Shown here: one piece after another, positions 25,861 to 35,838 of the stretch
How the letters are laid out: the number at the start of each line of letters is the position of its first letter
Numbering within the stretch: position 1 is the first letter of the stretch
Source of the DNA: Herpetosiphon gulosus
Lineage (GTDB): Bacteria > Chloroflexota > Chloroflexia > Chloroflexales > Herpetosiphonaceae
Direction: 5' to 3'
DNA: 64,000 bases
NCBI RefSeq assembly: GCF_039545135.1
Contig: NZ_BAABRU010000015.1
Location: 79,576-143,575, forward strand
Notes under the pieces: model-generated
What the model was told of the DNA's origin: nothing
Databases searched by the model: none
The model's input: the letters and a program-made list of their open reading frames with translations, nothing else
Position numbers and translations under genes: made by a program

Positions 25861-27315
25861 TTAACGAATGCTCAGAATTCCAATCCGATACGAACCATCA
25901 TCTAACTGGCCTTCTATTGCCAATTGCAAGGGCTGCACATAGTGATTGATCGCCGGAGCAATGAGTCGCAATTCATATTCCCCCACTGGCAGATCGAAGT
26001 GTTCAAATTGTTGGCGATGCTCGTAGGCTTGGGTTGGCAGTATTTGGCGTAAATCAAGGCTTGATTCTGCTTGCCAAACCACAGCCTGAGTAGCATCGCG
26101 CAATTGCCAAATCAACGGCCAGCGCTCATAAATCGGAGCAACACCAGCATTTTGCCAAGTACTTTCGATCTGGAGTTGCTGGTTATCGATGGCAAGTTTG
26201 ATCGTGGTTGGGGCATAGCGATAGCCCGCTAATTTGCCCGCCATAATAAAATTCTGCGTATCAGCATTCGTCCACTTGCTGGTTTGCTCAGGACAATTAA
26301 CTGGATCACGCCAGAAATCCCATGGGCTTTCACGATAGGGCTGGGCAAAATTGCCGTTGCTCACATACGAAATATGATACGAAATGACTTGGGTTTGGGC
26401 CGCCAAAAACTGGCCGCTATAATCGCGTTCGCCATATTCGCCAATCATCTCGCTAAAAATCGGTGCTACTTTCCAACGCTCAGCCACCAAGGGGCCAATT
26501 GCTTGGCCATCAACCATAATATCACTTTGAATTAATTGATCGATATTGGCCATTTGCTCAGGCATGCCCAAGGCATCGCGGGTGATGCTCCAATAGGGTT
26601 GCTTAGTCATGGCGTAGTAAAAGACAGGATTATTGCTCAACGGAATCGAAAGCAGAAAATGCGGGCCGAGGTGGGTATGCCAAGCATCAACCAGCCAGCG
26701 TGCTGTGCTTTCGCTGGCCCACATCACATGGTTTTTATCGGCATTCCATGGCAAATAGCCTTCACCATAACGGCCATAACTGCGCATCTGCACGCCCAAA
26801 ATCCGCTGATCGCCCGCAAATTCCGCCACAAAGGCAGCCAGCAAAGCTTCAAGTCGGGCTTGCACAAACGGATGATTATAATTGGGATACCAATCGCCTT
26901 CAAAGCTTGCGCCAAATTCAGGCTGTTGCAAGTAATTTGGTAAAAACGGGCCATTATTGCTAGGCCCAGCACTTGCCCCCAAACCCAACCAAACCCGCTG
27001 GCCCTTCTGCTCAGCTGTATCAAGCAATTCATGAATTTCGCGCCAATCGTAGTCATTTTCGCTTGGCTCAAGTTCGGCCCATGTCCAGCGATCATAGCGT
27101 TCGCGATTCGAAATCAATTCGCTAGGACAGATCATGGTTTGGCCGCGCCATTGATACAAGCCTCTGCCAGGATTAGCCACCTCAGCCTGTTCCAACGCGA
27201 TAACCGTCGGGGTGAATGTTTGCCAAACAAGCCTATTTTGGGGCCGCAAAAGATACCATGTCAAGCCAAATCCTGCTACAATCAATAGCACAAACAACAC
27301 TCTAAACCATCGCAT
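25861..27315 (-). CDS. Glycoside-hydrolase-like protein with DUF4832-type C-terminus, 484 aa
   Basis: One N-terminal membrane helix (WFRVLFVLLIVAGFGLTWYLL) anchors or exports it. NPGRGLYQWRG, then YDRWTWAELEPSENDYDWREIHELLDTAEQKGQRVWLGLG, reads like a TIM-barrel glycosidase start. IFSEMIGEYGERDYSG offers a possible acidic catalytic pair. The last 150 residues are a beta-sandwich (LAIDNQQLQIESTWQNAGVAPIYERWPLIWQLRD), as in DUF4832 proteins. I infer a secreted or membrane-tethered carbohydrate-active protein. No polysaccharide genes are next to it and the substrate is unknown. Confidence 0.65.
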   Translation of the reverse strand: MRWFRVLFVLLIVAGFGLTWYLLRPQNRLVWQTFTPTVIALEQAEVANPGRGLYQWRGQTMICPSELISNRERYDRWTWAELEPSENDYDWREIHELLDTAEQKGQRVWLGLGASAGPSNNGPFLPNYLQQPEFGASFEGDWYPNYNHPFVQARLEALLAAFVAEFAGDQRILGVQMRSYGRYGEGYLPWNADKNHVMWASESTARWLVDAWHTHLGPHFLLSIPLSNNPVFYYAMTKQPYWSITRDALGMPEQMANIDQLIQSDIMVDGQAIGPLVAERWKVAPIFSEMIGEYGERDYSGQFLAAQTQVISYHISYVSNGNFAQPYRESPWDFWRDPVNCPEQTSKWTNADTQNFIMAGKLAGYRYAPTTIKLAIDNQQLQIESTWQNAGVAPIYERWPLIWQLRDATQAVVWQAESSLDLRQILPTQAYEHRQQFEHFDLPVGEYELRLIAPAINHYVQPLQLAIEGQLDDGSYRIGILSIR

Positions 27316-27395
27316 TGCCCAATCCTTTGTACCGATCGCGGTTGTCCCATCGTCGAAGCTGATCGATCACACTACCATTGTTATGAAGGGTTTCC

Positions 27396-27749
27396 ATGCC
27401 AACCATTCTTGCTGTTGATGACGATACCACGGTTTGCGCCTTGATTCGCCATTTCTTGGGCGCTGATTATACAATTTTAACTGCCTCAAGCGTCAGCCAA
27501 GCGCTGCTGTTGCTTGAAACAAGCATTCCCGACCTATTATTAATTGATGAATTGCTGCCAGATATGCGTGGCCATGAGTTTTGCCAGAGCCTTGAGCATA
27601 ACCCGCGCCTGCGCCAAATTCCGCGCATTATGATGTCGGCCTCGACTCATTACATCGTGGCAGGCACGCCCAATGTGCTGATGTATATTCGCAAGCCTTT
27701 TCGCCGTGAACAATTGTTGATGGCAGTTAGCGATGTACTTGGGGAGTGA
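27396..27749 (+). CDS. Receiver-only response regulator, 117 aa
   Basis: A single receiver domain without an output domain. Acidic pocket Asp8-Asp9-Asp10 (ILAVDDDTT), phospho-acceptor Asp51 (LLLIDELLPDMRG), conserved Ser in RIMMSAS and Lys in YIRKPF. Such CheY-like proteins work by protein contact or in phosphorelays. No histidine kinase is adjacent, so its partner is elsewhere. It is divergent from the glycosidase-like gene. Confidence 0.85.
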   Translation: MPTILAVDDDTTVCALIRHFLGADYTILTASSVSQALLLLETSIPDLLLIDELLPDMRGHEFCQSLEHNPRLRQIPRIMMSASTHYIVAGTPNVLMYIRKPFRREQLLMAVSDVLGE

Positions 27750-27895
27750 AGAAGAACATAGAGCAAAGAACATAGTTGAAGTAGGGTACAGGTTTTAGGG
27801 GCTAGGGATCAGAAAATTATTTGTGAAATTCGTGGAATTCGTGGCTAAAAATCTTCGCGACCTTCGTGTTCTTCGCGGTTTCAAACCGTCGCGAA
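27750..27895. repeat. Dispersed repeats (three families together)
   Basis: In order: GAACATAGAGCAAAGAACAT (about 27754), GGTTTTAGGGGCTAGGGATC (about 27792), then TTCGTGGAATTCGTGGCTAA and CCTTCGTGTTCTTCGCGG (27829-27878). All three words occur elsewhere in the window between genes. Confidence 0.65.
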
Positions 27896-27901
27896 TCATT
27901 A

Positions 27902-27942
27902 TAAAAAATGCTGTGTTAGATCGACGATTAATCTAACACAGC
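27902..27942 (-). terminator. Intrinsic terminator of hflX
   Basis: Perfect 12-base stem GCTGTGTTAGAT / ATCTAACACAGC with a 9-base loop, followed on the minus strand by ATTTTTTAT. It lies 15 bases after the hflX stop. Confidence 0.85.
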
Positions 27943-27957
27943 AGCATGCGAATCGGC

Positions 27958-29292
27958 TTACTTAACGCGATATGGCTCGAAGCGATGGGCAAATTGGCGG
28001 GGCACTGCACCACGCAAGGTTGTGCCTTCAGCGCCAAATTCTTCGCTTTCAATCATCCCACGTTCGTGCCAAAGCGCCACTAGCTCGTTGGCTCGATAGG
28101 GAATCATTACCTCGAATTTAACCATGCGCTCCATCAACATCTGTTCAATCGCCGTTTGCAAGCGATCAATTCCAATGTTTTGTTGGGCCGAAATCGCCAC
28201 CCAGCGATCGATCGGCAAGCCCAATTCAGTGATCATGCGCACAATTTCGGCATCGCTGGGACTATCAATCTTGTCGATTTTGTTGAACACGGTCAGAATT
28301 GGTTTATCCTGAACTTTGAGTTCGCTGAGCGTATCGATCACAGTTTTGAATTGTTCTTCGACATTGGGATGAGTCAGATCCAACACGTGCAACAAGACAT
28401 CGGCTTCGGCAATTTCTTCTAGGGTTGCGCGAAAAGCAGCGACCAAGGCGGTTGGCAAGCGTTGAATAAACCCGACCGTATCGGTCATCAAAACTGCACG
28501 GCCACCAGGCAAAGCCACTTTGCGCGTGGTTGGGTCAAGTGTGGCAAACAACATATCGGCGGCCAGTACATCGGCTTGAGCCAAACGATTGAGCAAGGTT
28601 GATTTGCCAGCGTTGGTGTAGCCAACCACCGAAATAATTGGCAAGCCCGATTCTTGGCGGTTTTGGCGATACAACTCGCGATGACGATGCACATCAGCCA
28701 ATTGTTCTTTCAACAAGGCGATGCGTTTGCCAATAATCCGTTGGTCACTTTCAAGCTGGGTTTCACCAGGCCCGCGCAAACCAACCCCGACCCCCGAGCC
28801 GCCACCACCACCGCCAGATTGACGCTCAAGGTGAGTCCAAGCGCGACGCAAACGGGGCAGCAAATAATCGTATTGCGCCAACTCCACCTGTAAGCTACCT
28901 TCGCGAGTGCGGGCATGTTGGGCGAAAATATCCAAAATCAAAGTGGTGCGATCGATCACTTTAACTTTAATTGCTTCTTCGAGGTTGCGGGCTTGCGAAG
29001 GCGAAAGCTCTTCATCGAAAATCACCACATCATAGGGTGTTTCCGAACGCAAATCGGCGACTTCGCGCACTTTACCTGGCCCGATATAGGTTTTGGGATT
29101 GGGATGATCGAGCTTTTGCGAAACCGTGCCAACCACCTCAAGGCCAGCAGTATCAGCCAATAAAGCCAATTCATCAAGTGAATCGTCGATGTGCCAAGCT
29201 TCGCGATTATTATAAATATCGCCCCCGACTAATAGGGCGCGTTCCTTGGGTTTGGCGGTGACATGCATCCGTTCACGGACAGAATTACTCAT
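27958..29292 (-). CDS. hflX: GTPase HflX
   Basis: 444 residues. N-terminal HflX domain with ALLVGGDIYNNREAWHIDDSLDELALL, PNPKTYIGPGKVREV and VIFDEELSPSQARNLE. A glycine-rich linker (SGGGGGGSGVGVGLRGPGETQLE) precedes the G domain. G1 GYTNAGKSTLLNRL, G3 DTVGF, G4 NKID. HflX binds the 50S subunit and splits stalled ribosomes. The start at 29292 follows AAGGAG; an in-frame ATG 14 codons upstream is less likely. Single-gene unit with a strong terminator. Confidence 0.94.
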   Translation of the reverse strand: MSNSVRERMHVTAKPKERALLVGGDIYNNREAWHIDDSLDELALLADTAGLEVVGTVSQKLDHPNPKTYIGPGKVREVADLRSETPYDVVIFDEELSPSQARNLEEAIKVKVIDRTTLILDIFAQHARTREGSLQVELAQYDYLLPRLRRAWTHLERQSGGGGGGSGVGVGLRGPGETQLESDQRIIGKRIALLKEQLADVHRHRELYRQNRQESGLPIISVVGYTNAGKSTLLNRLAQADVLAADMLFATLDPTTRKVALPGGRAVLMTDTVGFIQRLPTALVAAFRATLEEIAEADVLLHVLDLTHPNVEEQFKTVIDTLSELKVQDKPILTVFNKIDKIDSPSDAEIVRMITELGLPIDRWVAISAQQNIGIDRLQTAIEQMLMERMVKFEVMIPYRANELVALWHERGMIESEEFGAEGTTLRGAVPRQFAHRFEPYRVK

Positions 29293-29513
29293 AGATCTCC
29301 TTAAATTTCGTGACCACAGCGTAAATTGCGACAAAACAACAACTCTGATCTTTTACCATAACTTTATCATTTGGGTTCCGCCTTTCACCAAGGAATCGCT
29401 GTGGTTGCTCTTTGCTCATACTTTAGCATAGGTTGGGCCATGGCTCATCCCTCGCACGACTGATTTTGCTATGCGATAATGGCTCCAATTGTGTGACGCA
29501 AGGAGGCGTAGCG

Positions 29514-31589
29514 ATGACTGAACAAATCCATTATCGAACCTGCCCGCTGTGTGAGGCGATGTGTGGCTTGGCAATTACGGTTGCCGACAATGCAGTCAGG
29601 CAAATTCGTGGCGATCAGGCTGATCCGTTTAGCCGTGGACATATTTGCCCCAAAGGCAGTGCACTTGGCGATATTCACCATGATCCCGATCGGTTACGTC
29701 AGCCGCTTCAACGCCGAGCTGATGGCTGGCATCAAATTGATTGGGATGAGGCGTTTGATTATGCCGCTACCCAATTAAAACAACTTCAGGCTCGCTACGG
29801 CCCCGATGCAATCGCCATTTATCAGGGCAATCCTTCAGTTCATAATCTGGGTACGGCCTTGGGTGCTGGGGCATTTGTCCGCAGTTTGCGCACCAAAAAC
29901 CGTTTCTCGGCTAGCTCAGTCGATCAATTGCCCCATCAGTTGGTGGTTTATCACATGTATGGGCATCAATTAATGTTGCCTGTGCCGGACTTGGATCGAA
30001 CTCAATTTTTGTTGATTTTCGGCGCAAATCCGGCAGTCTCGAATGGCAGCATTATGAGCGTCCCCGATATCAAACGCCGTTTGAAAGCAATTCAGCAGCG
30101 CGGCGGCCAGATTGTGGTGTTTGACCCACGCCAAACCGAAACGGCCCAATTAGCTGACCAACATTATTTTATTCAACCTGGCAGCGATGGTTTGGTATTG
30201 GCAGCGCTGATTCATACTATGCTCAAAGAAGGTTGGGCTAAGCCTGATCGGCTGGCTGGCTTTACCAAGGGGCTTGATCAGCTTGAATTCCTGTTCGAAC
30301 GATTTAGCCCAACGGTAGTCGCCGAGGCAACAGGAGTAGCAGCGGATACGATTTTGCAACTAGCTCATGATTTTGCCCATGCTAGCAGCGCTGTTTGCTA
30401 TGGCCGGATTGGGGTTTCAATTCAGCAGTTTGGCACGCTCAGCCAGTGGCTCATTCAAGTTCTCAATATCATTACTGGCAACTTGGATCGTGAGGGCGGT
30501 TCAATGTTTACCACGCCAGCCTTCGATACCTTGCCACTTGGCAGTAAAGGCAATGTTGGGCGTTGGCATACCCGCGTGCGCCAGTTGCCCGAATTCGCTG
30601 GGGAACTGCCCTCAGCCGCTTTGGCCGAAGAAATCTTGACCCCAGGCGAAGGCCAAATTCGGGGGTTAATCACCTCGGCGGGCAATCCAGTGCTTTCTAC
30701 TCCCAATGGGCAACAACTTGATCAGGCCTTGGCTGGACTTGATTTTATGCTCTCGATTGATTTTTATGTAAATGAAACGACGCGCCATGCTCATTTGATT
30801 TTGCCACCGAGCTCGCCCTTGGAGCATGATCATTATGATGTGCTGTTTCACAATTTGGCAATTCGTAATACCGCCAAATATAGCCCGGCGCTATTTGAGA
30901 TCGATCAGTATGCTCGCCACGATTGGCAAATTTTCGGCGAATTAACCCAGCGCATGAGCGAAAAAGAGGATCGAATTTTTCCACCAAAAGCCATGCTTGA
31001 GCGTGGGTTACGATCAGGGCCATATGCTATCCAGCTCAGCGAATTAGCCCAACAACCGCATGGCATCGATCTTGGACCATTGCAACCACGCCTGCCTGAG
31101 CGGCTTTTTACCGAAGATAAACAAATTCAGCTTGTACCACCAGCAATTGCCAGCGATTTGGATCGGCTAGCCGGATTGTTGCAACAAGTGCCAACCAAAC
31201 AACTGCGCTTGATTAGTCGCCGACAACTGCGCAGCAACAATTCATGGATGCACAACAGCCAACGCTTGGTCAAGGGCGATGATCGTTGTACCTTGCAAAT
31301 CCACCCATCCGATGCAGCCCAACGCCAGCTAACCCATGGTCAACACGTCAAACTCAGCTCGCGAGTAGGCACGATTGAGGTTGCACTTGAAGTCAGCGAG
31401 TTAATGATGCCGGGCGTGGTTAGTTTGCCGCATGGCTGGGGGCATCGCTATCCTGATACCAAAATCCAGATCGCCCAAGCCCACGCTGGCAGCAGTATCA
31501 ATGATTTAACCGACGATCAGGCGATCGATCCATTAAGTGGCAATGCCGCTTTGAACGGAATTGTGGTAGAAGTTGAAGCTATAGGGTAG
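29514..31589 (+). CDS. Molybdopterin-dependent oxidoreductase, 691 aa
   Basis: The N-terminus has the 4Fe-4S ligands CPLCEAMCGLAI...GHICPKG of the formate dehydrogenase/nitrate reductase group. Later come IYQGNPSVHNLG, FGANPAVSNGSIMSV (molybdopterin guanine dinucleotide site), and a C-terminal molydopterin-dinucleotide-binding domain (ISRRQLRSNNSWMHNSQRLVKG). The residue binding the metal is not certain from inspection. No twin-arginine signal is seen, so it should be cytoplasmic. No redox partner subunit lies beside it, so the electron acceptor is unknown. The start follows AAGGAGG; an upstream in-frame ATG is rejected. Confidence 0.85.
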   Translation: MTEQIHYRTCPLCEAMCGLAITVADNAVRQIRGDQADPFSRGHICPKGSALGDIHHDPDRLRQPLQRRADGWHQIDWDEAFDYAATQLKQLQARYGPDAIAIYQGNPSVHNLGTALGAGAFVRSLRTKNRFSASSVDQLPHQLVVYHMYGHQLMLPVPDLDRTQFLLIFGANPAVSNGSIMSVPDIKRRLKAIQQRGGQIVVFDPRQTETAQLADQHYFIQPGSDGLVLAALIHTMLKEGWAKPDRLAGFTKGLDQLEFLFERFSPTVVAEATGVAADTILQLAHDFAHASSAVCYGRIGVSIQQFGTLSQWLIQVLNIITGNLDREGGSMFTTPAFDTLPLGSKGNVGRWHTRVRQLPEFAGELPSAALAEEILTPGEGQIRGLITSAGNPVLSTPNGQQLDQALAGLDFMLSIDFYVNETTRHAHLILPPSSPLEHDHYDVLFHNLAIRNTAKYSPALFEIDQYARHDWQIFGELTQRMSEKEDRIFPPKAMLERGLRSGPYAIQLSELAQQPHGIDLGPLQPRLPERLFTEDKQIQLVPPAIASDLDRLAGLLQQVPTKQLRLISRRQLRSNNSWMHNSQRLVKGDDRCTLQIHPSDAAQRQLTHGQHVKLSSRVGTIEVALEVSELMMPGVVSLPHGWGHRYPDTKIQIAQAHAGSSINDLTDDQAIDPLSGNAALNGIVVEVEAIG

Positions 31590-31963
31590 GGGTCAGGGGC
31601 TAGGTTACCGAAACCGCAAAGAACACGAAGCGACGAGGGACTGGATGTCAGAGTTCAGGGGCTAGGTGTAATGGTTTATAGCATTAAACTCATCATTAAT
31701 GCCCTCACCCCCTAGCCCCCTCTCCCGCCGAGCGAGGCGAGGGGGAACGACTGTATTATAAAGGGTGGAACACCCCTCGCCTGCCGCAGTGGGAGAGGGG
31801 CTGGGGGTGAGGGCAGGTTACAATTAGTTGTTAAGCTAATGAACCATTCCATATAGCCTGTAGCCATTCACCCTCTGCGCCTCTGCGTTAAACGCTGATC
31901 CCCAGTCCCTGACCCCTAAGCTCAACTATGCCCTATGTTCTATGTTCTTTGCTCTATATTCGT
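31590..31963. repeat. 374-base repeat-rich intergenic region
   Basis: No gene seen. It begins with GGGTCAGGGGCTAGG (about 31591), then AAAGAACACGAAGCGACGAG (about 31617). A GC-rich palindrome follows: CCCTCACCCCCTAGCCCCCT (31702 on) to GAGAGGGGCTGGGGGTGAGG (about 31793). Then come AGTCCCTGACCCC (about 31903) and CCTATGTTCTATGTTCTTTG (31931 on). All four dispersed families of the window meet here, between two convergent genes. Confidence 0.7.
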
Positions 31964-32575
31964 TCATCCCTCGACGGTGGTTGGGCGTAATTGTGGTTGC
32001 AGCATATCGCGGGCTTGTTGCAAGCGTTTATAGACATTGGCTAGCGAAATGCCTTGATGCTGAGCAATCGCATCGCAAGACATATCATTGTAGAGCCATA
32101 ACGAAAACGTGCTATTCAAACGTGGCGATAGCGCTTGCAAAGCTTGATTGATCGTTTCATAGACTTCGCGCTTCAACAAAGCTGTTTCGGGCGAGGGTGT
32201 TGCGCTATGTGGCATGTTGTCATCATTGCCCAGTAGGCTATCGAGCGGTTGCAGGCGCTTGAGTTCGCGTTGTTGTTGGCGATGAATATCGATGCAAATG
32301 TTGTAGGCCATGCGCATGAGCCAGGCCTTGGCGTTGGTAATTTTATAGGCATGGCGCGGCAATGATTCCCATGCTTTGAGCACCAAACGGCTTAATGCCT
32401 CATCGGCATCGTGGGTGTTGCCATGCATCCAAACCAAACATTGCTGTGACAGTTCAGTGTGGTACAAACTATACAACTCCCAAATGGCTGCATGTTCGCC
32501 TCGGCAAATTTGTTCGACGAGTTGTAATGCCACTGTTTCGCTGTGATGGTTTTGATTCCGAACTTCGCTGTTCAT
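31964..32575 (-). CDS. RNA polymerase sigma-70 family (ECF-type) sigma factor, 203 aa
   Basis: Region 2 is AAIWELYSLYHTELSQQCLVWM followed by HDADEALSRLVLKAWESLPRH and KAWLMRMAYNICIDIHRQQQRE, the ECF 2.2-2.4 pattern. Region 4 is LSPRLNSTFSLWLYNDMSCDAIAQHQGISLANVYKRLQQAR, with a helix-turn-helix. No anti-sigma gene is adjacent. It is divergent from the BTAD regulator at 32683, with 107 bases between, so it may control that operon or share its control region. Confidence 0.85.
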   Translation of the reverse strand: MNSEVRNQNHHSETVALQLVEQICRGEHAAIWELYSLYHTELSQQCLVWMHGNTHDADEALSRLVLKAWESLPRHAYKITNAKAWLMRMAYNICIDIHRQQQRELKRLQPLDSLLGNDDNMPHSATPSPETALLKREVYETINQALQALSPRLNSTFSLWLYNDMSCDAIAQHQGISLANVYKRLQQARDMLQPQLRPTTVEG

Positions 32576-32599
32576 AGCTCATCCTTCATTCACTATCTA

Positions 32600-32629
32600 T
32601 TGAATATCCGCTACAAGGTCTGCTACAAT
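32600..32629 (+). promoter_or_regulatory. Candidate promoter of the regulator-borosin operon
   Basis: TTGAAT (32600-32605) and extended -10 TGCTACAAT (32621-32629) with 18 bases between the hexamers, 54 bases before the GTG start at 32683. Confidence 0.45.
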
Positions 32630-32682
32630 TCACAGCATAGCGGCCCAGCGTTTCAAAATCGTTTTATTGGAGATGTAGCTCC

Positions 32683-35600
32683 GTGAATGTCACGCATCAG
32701 CCTGATGATTCGGCTCAATCGGTGCCAAGTTTACGGATTCACGTTTTTGGTGGCTTGCGGATCTTTATCGACAATCAACGCATTAGTGATCTAGCAACTC
32801 GCAAAGTGGAAGCACTGCTGATCTACCTTGTAGTCAATCCTTACCCCCACGAACGTGAGGTTTTGGCACAATTGTTATGGAATGATTTATCGGCGGAACG
32901 CACGGCGGGCAACTTACGCCTTACTCTCAATCAATTACGTAAAGTTATGGACCCGTTTATCGAGGTCACACGCCATACGATCGGGTTGCATCCCCAAGCC
33001 CGTTATTGGCTCGACCTCCAACATTGCACCCAAATTTTTGAGAACCCAGCTAGCCCAACCAATGAATTAGCCAGCGCCATCGAGCATTATCAAGGCGATT
33101 TTCTCAATGGGTTTTATCTCCGCGATGCCGATGGCTTCAGCACGTGGCAACTTCAACAGGTCGAATATTGGCGACAACAAGCGCTGGTAGCGATTCGCCG
33201 CCTAATCGAACGCTATACGGTGGTGAGCAACTACAACGAAGCGATTCGCTGGCTTCAGCGCTTGGTTACCCTCGATGAATGTGATGAACTGGCCCATCGC
33301 CAGTTGATGTTGCTATTAATGCGCACAGGTCAACGTCACACTGCCCTGCGCCAATATCGGTTGCTTGAGCAAGTGTTAGAGCGTGAGTATGGATTAAAAC
33401 CCGAGCCAGCCAGCGAGGCCTTGCAACGCCAAATTTTGGCAACACCCGCCCAACGTCCGCAGCGCCTGATTCGGCCAACCCCAATGCTCTATGGTCGCCA
33501 AGCCGAGCTCGAACGCATGACCCATTGGCTGGCAGCTGAACGCAACCAATTGCTGACGATTATGGGTGCTGGCGGGAGCGGCAAAACTCAATTGGCCCTG
33601 ACCTTTGGCTGGAAGGTGGTTAACGAATATTTGGGGGCTTCGAGTAACGGGGTTTTTTATATTTCCTTGGTCAGCGCCGATCAACAGCCGCAGCTCTTAG
33701 ATGCTGAACCTGTTTTGTTGGCGATCGTCCAAGCCTTGACCCTGCCGCCACCTCGCACCAACGACATTGTTGAACATCTGATTCTCCAGTTGCAACAGCA
33801 TGAATTGATCATCATTATTGATAATGGCGAATTGTTGGCGACCAGTGCTCGCTTAGCATTAAGCAGTCTGATTCAACATATTCCGCAATTGCGCTTAATT
33901 ATTGGCTCGCGCGAGCGCATGCGCCTGCAAAACGAATATGTATTGGAATTAGCAGGCTTGGCCTATCCCCAAATTAATGATGATTCAGGCTATTCGCCGT
34001 TGTTGGCTGAGCAACTTCAACATTTTGCAGCAGTCGATTTATTTGTGCATTGTTTGCAGCGTCAAGGCAAATCGGGCGATTTGGCTGATTATGGCCATGC
34101 TGATCGTCAAGCGATTGGCCAAATTTGTCAGATGGTCCATGGTTTACCGTTGGCAATTGAATTGATTGCGCCATGGATGACCATTCGCAGCGGCAATGAA
34201 ATTGTCGCAGCACTTAGCCACGATATGCAGCTGTTTCATAGTGATGTGGTCGATATTCCAACCCGCCATCGCAGCATTCAGGCTGCCTTTGATTATTCGT
34301 GGCAATTGCTCGATCCACATGAACAGGCTTGTTTAGCTCGCTTGGCGGTATTTCCGAGTAGCTTTAATGCTGAAACCGCCACAATCATTGCCGAGGTTGA
34401 TTTGAACGTGTTGGCCAATTTACGGGCCAAATCGTTGCTTACGCTTGAAATTTTACAACAACAAACCCGCTATGCCTTGCACCCATTGCTGCATCAATTT
34501 GCCCAAACCAAGCTCCAAACCTTGGCCGCCGATCAACAAACGCTGTATCAACGCCATGCCCGCTATTTCGGCCAATTTAGCCGCCAACAAGAGCAATTAA
34601 TTCATGGCAACGCCAGCCAACAAGGCTTAATGTTCTTAGAACAAGAGCTTGATAATATTCGAGGTGGTTGGCTCTGGGCAGTTCAAGCTCAACAAATTCA
34701 TATTTTAGGCGATTATTGTATTGCTTTACACGATTTCTTTGCGATTCGCAACCGTGAGATCGAAGGTCAACAGCTTTTTGCTCCAGCCGCAGCGTTATTA
34801 AACACAATTGAGCATCAGGATGTTGAGGCTGAGATCGTTTTAATTGTAGTGCGAATTGTTTCGTGCTATGCTGAGTTTCATTATATTTTGGGCGAATTAG
34901 CACTTTCTGAGGCATTATTGCAGCAATGTATCGATGTCTTGTATCGAATGCAATTGCAGAATGTGGCTGAATTGCTGTTTATTTATAAGCAACTCGGGGT
35001 AATTACCCAACGCCGAGGCGAATATACCCGCGCCCTCGATTTGTTACAACGCTGTTTAGTTCAAGCTGAAAGCGTCAATGATCCAATTAAAGTCAGTGAT
35101 ACATGGTTATCAATTGGCGCGGTGTTGTTGGCGCAAGGCAATTGGCAAGCTGCCGAACAAGCTTTTCAGACCTGTAGCACTCACTATCAAGCTCAAAAAC
35201 ATCTGTGGGGGTTATGCCATAGCCAGCGCTTTTTGGGGGTGGTAGCACTGGCACAAGCTCATTATGATCTAGCGCAACATCATTTTGAGGCCAGCCTTGA
35301 TTTGGCCTACCAACTCAAAACACCGCTCGGCGAGGCATTAATTCGTGATCAAATGGGCATGTTGGCGCTACGCCGCGAAGATTTTGCCCAAAGTGCGGGC
35401 TATTTGCACAAAGCCTTTGCCATTTTTCAAGAATTAGGGGTTGAGGCCATGATTGGGCGAGCAGCGATTCACCTAGCCCAGCTCGAATTGGCCCAACGTA
35501 ATTTTCAATATGTGCAGCCATGGTTGGCGCGGGCGATTATGGTAGCCCAGCAACGCCAAGAAATCCCGTTATTACTCGAATGTTATGCGACGGTTTTGCA

Positions 35601-35838
35601 ATTTTGGGCGGCGGTTTGTGATGGCGAGCCAAGCCATTGGTTTAAACTATGGCATAGCCTGAGCCAGCATCCAGCCTGTAGTGCCGAAACCAAAAGCTTG
35701 CTAAATCGTTTACAGTTACACCAACATTTCACAGGCCAAATCAGGCCAACGGTTGAGATTGAACTGTCAGGAATTGAACGCTATGTAGCCCTTTGCTTAA
35801 CCCAAATTGAGCAAAGCCAGAGTATTGCGGTTTATTAG
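32683..35838 (+). CDS. BTAD / NB-ARC ATPase / TPR transcriptional regulator, 1051 aa
   Basis: Residues about 12-110 form a winged-helix domain (IHVFGGLRIFIDNQRI, TRKVEALLIYLV, LSAERTAGNLRLTLNQLRK). A BTAD helical domain follows to about 250 (QHCTQIFENP, ERYTVVSNYNEAIRWLQRLV, RQYRLLEQVLEREYGLKPEP). The ATPase has a P-loop at about 293-303 (IMGAGGSGKTQ), a Walker-B-like IIIIDNGELL and a resistance-protein type GLPLAIELIAPWM. TPR-like repeats fill 640-1020. Such SARP/AfsR-like STAND proteins switch on secondary-metabolite genes. It starts with GTG. The next gene follows after 11 bases, which suggests one operon with the borosin-like genes. Confidence 0.88.
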   Translation: MNVTHQPDDSAQSVPSLRIHVFGGLRIFIDNQRISDLATRKVEALLIYLVVNPYPHEREVLAQLLWNDLSAERTAGNLRLTLNQLRKVMDPFIEVTRHTIGLHPQARYWLDLQHCTQIFENPASPTNELASAIEHYQGDFLNGFYLRDADGFSTWQLQQVEYWRQQALVAIRRLIERYTVVSNYNEAIRWLQRLVTLDECDELAHRQLMLLLMRTGQRHTALRQYRLLEQVLEREYGLKPEPASEALQRQILATPAQRPQRLIRPTPMLYGRQAELERMTHWLAAERNQLLTIMGAGGSGKTQLALTFGWKVVNEYLGASSNGVFYISLVSADQQPQLLDAEPVLLAIVQALTLPPPRTNDIVEHLILQLQQHELIIIIDNGELLATSARLALSSLIQHIPQLRLIIGSRERMRLQNEYVLELAGLAYPQINDDSGYSPLLAEQLQHFAAVDLFVHCLQRQGKSGDLADYGHADRQAIGQICQMVHGLPLAIELIAPWMTIRSGNEIVAALSHDMQLFHSDVVDIPTRHRSIQAAFDYSWQLLDPHEQACLARLAVFPSSFNAETATIIAEVDLNVLANLRAKSLLTLEILQQQTRYALHPLLHQFAQTKLQTLAADQQTLYQRHARYFGQFSRQQEQLIHGNASQQGLMFLEQELDNIRGGWLWAVQAQQIHILGDYCIALHDFFAIRNREIEGQQLFAPAAALLNTIEHQDVEAEIVLIVVRIVSCYAEFHYILGELALSEALLQQCIDVLYRMQLQNVAELLFIYKQLGVITQRRGEYTRALDLLQRCLVQAESVNDPIKVSDTWLSIGAVLLAQGNWQAAEQAFQTCSTHYQAQKHLWGLCHSQRFLGVVALAQAHYDLAQHHFEASLDLAYQLKTPLGEALIRDQMGMLALRREDFAQSAGYLHKAFAIFQELGVEAMIGRAAIHLAQLELAQRNFQYVQPWLARAIMVAQQRQEIPLLLECYATVLQFWAAVCDGEPSHWFKLWHSLSQHPACSAETKSLLNRLQLHQHFTGQIRPTVEIELSGIERYVALCLTQIEQSQSIAVY

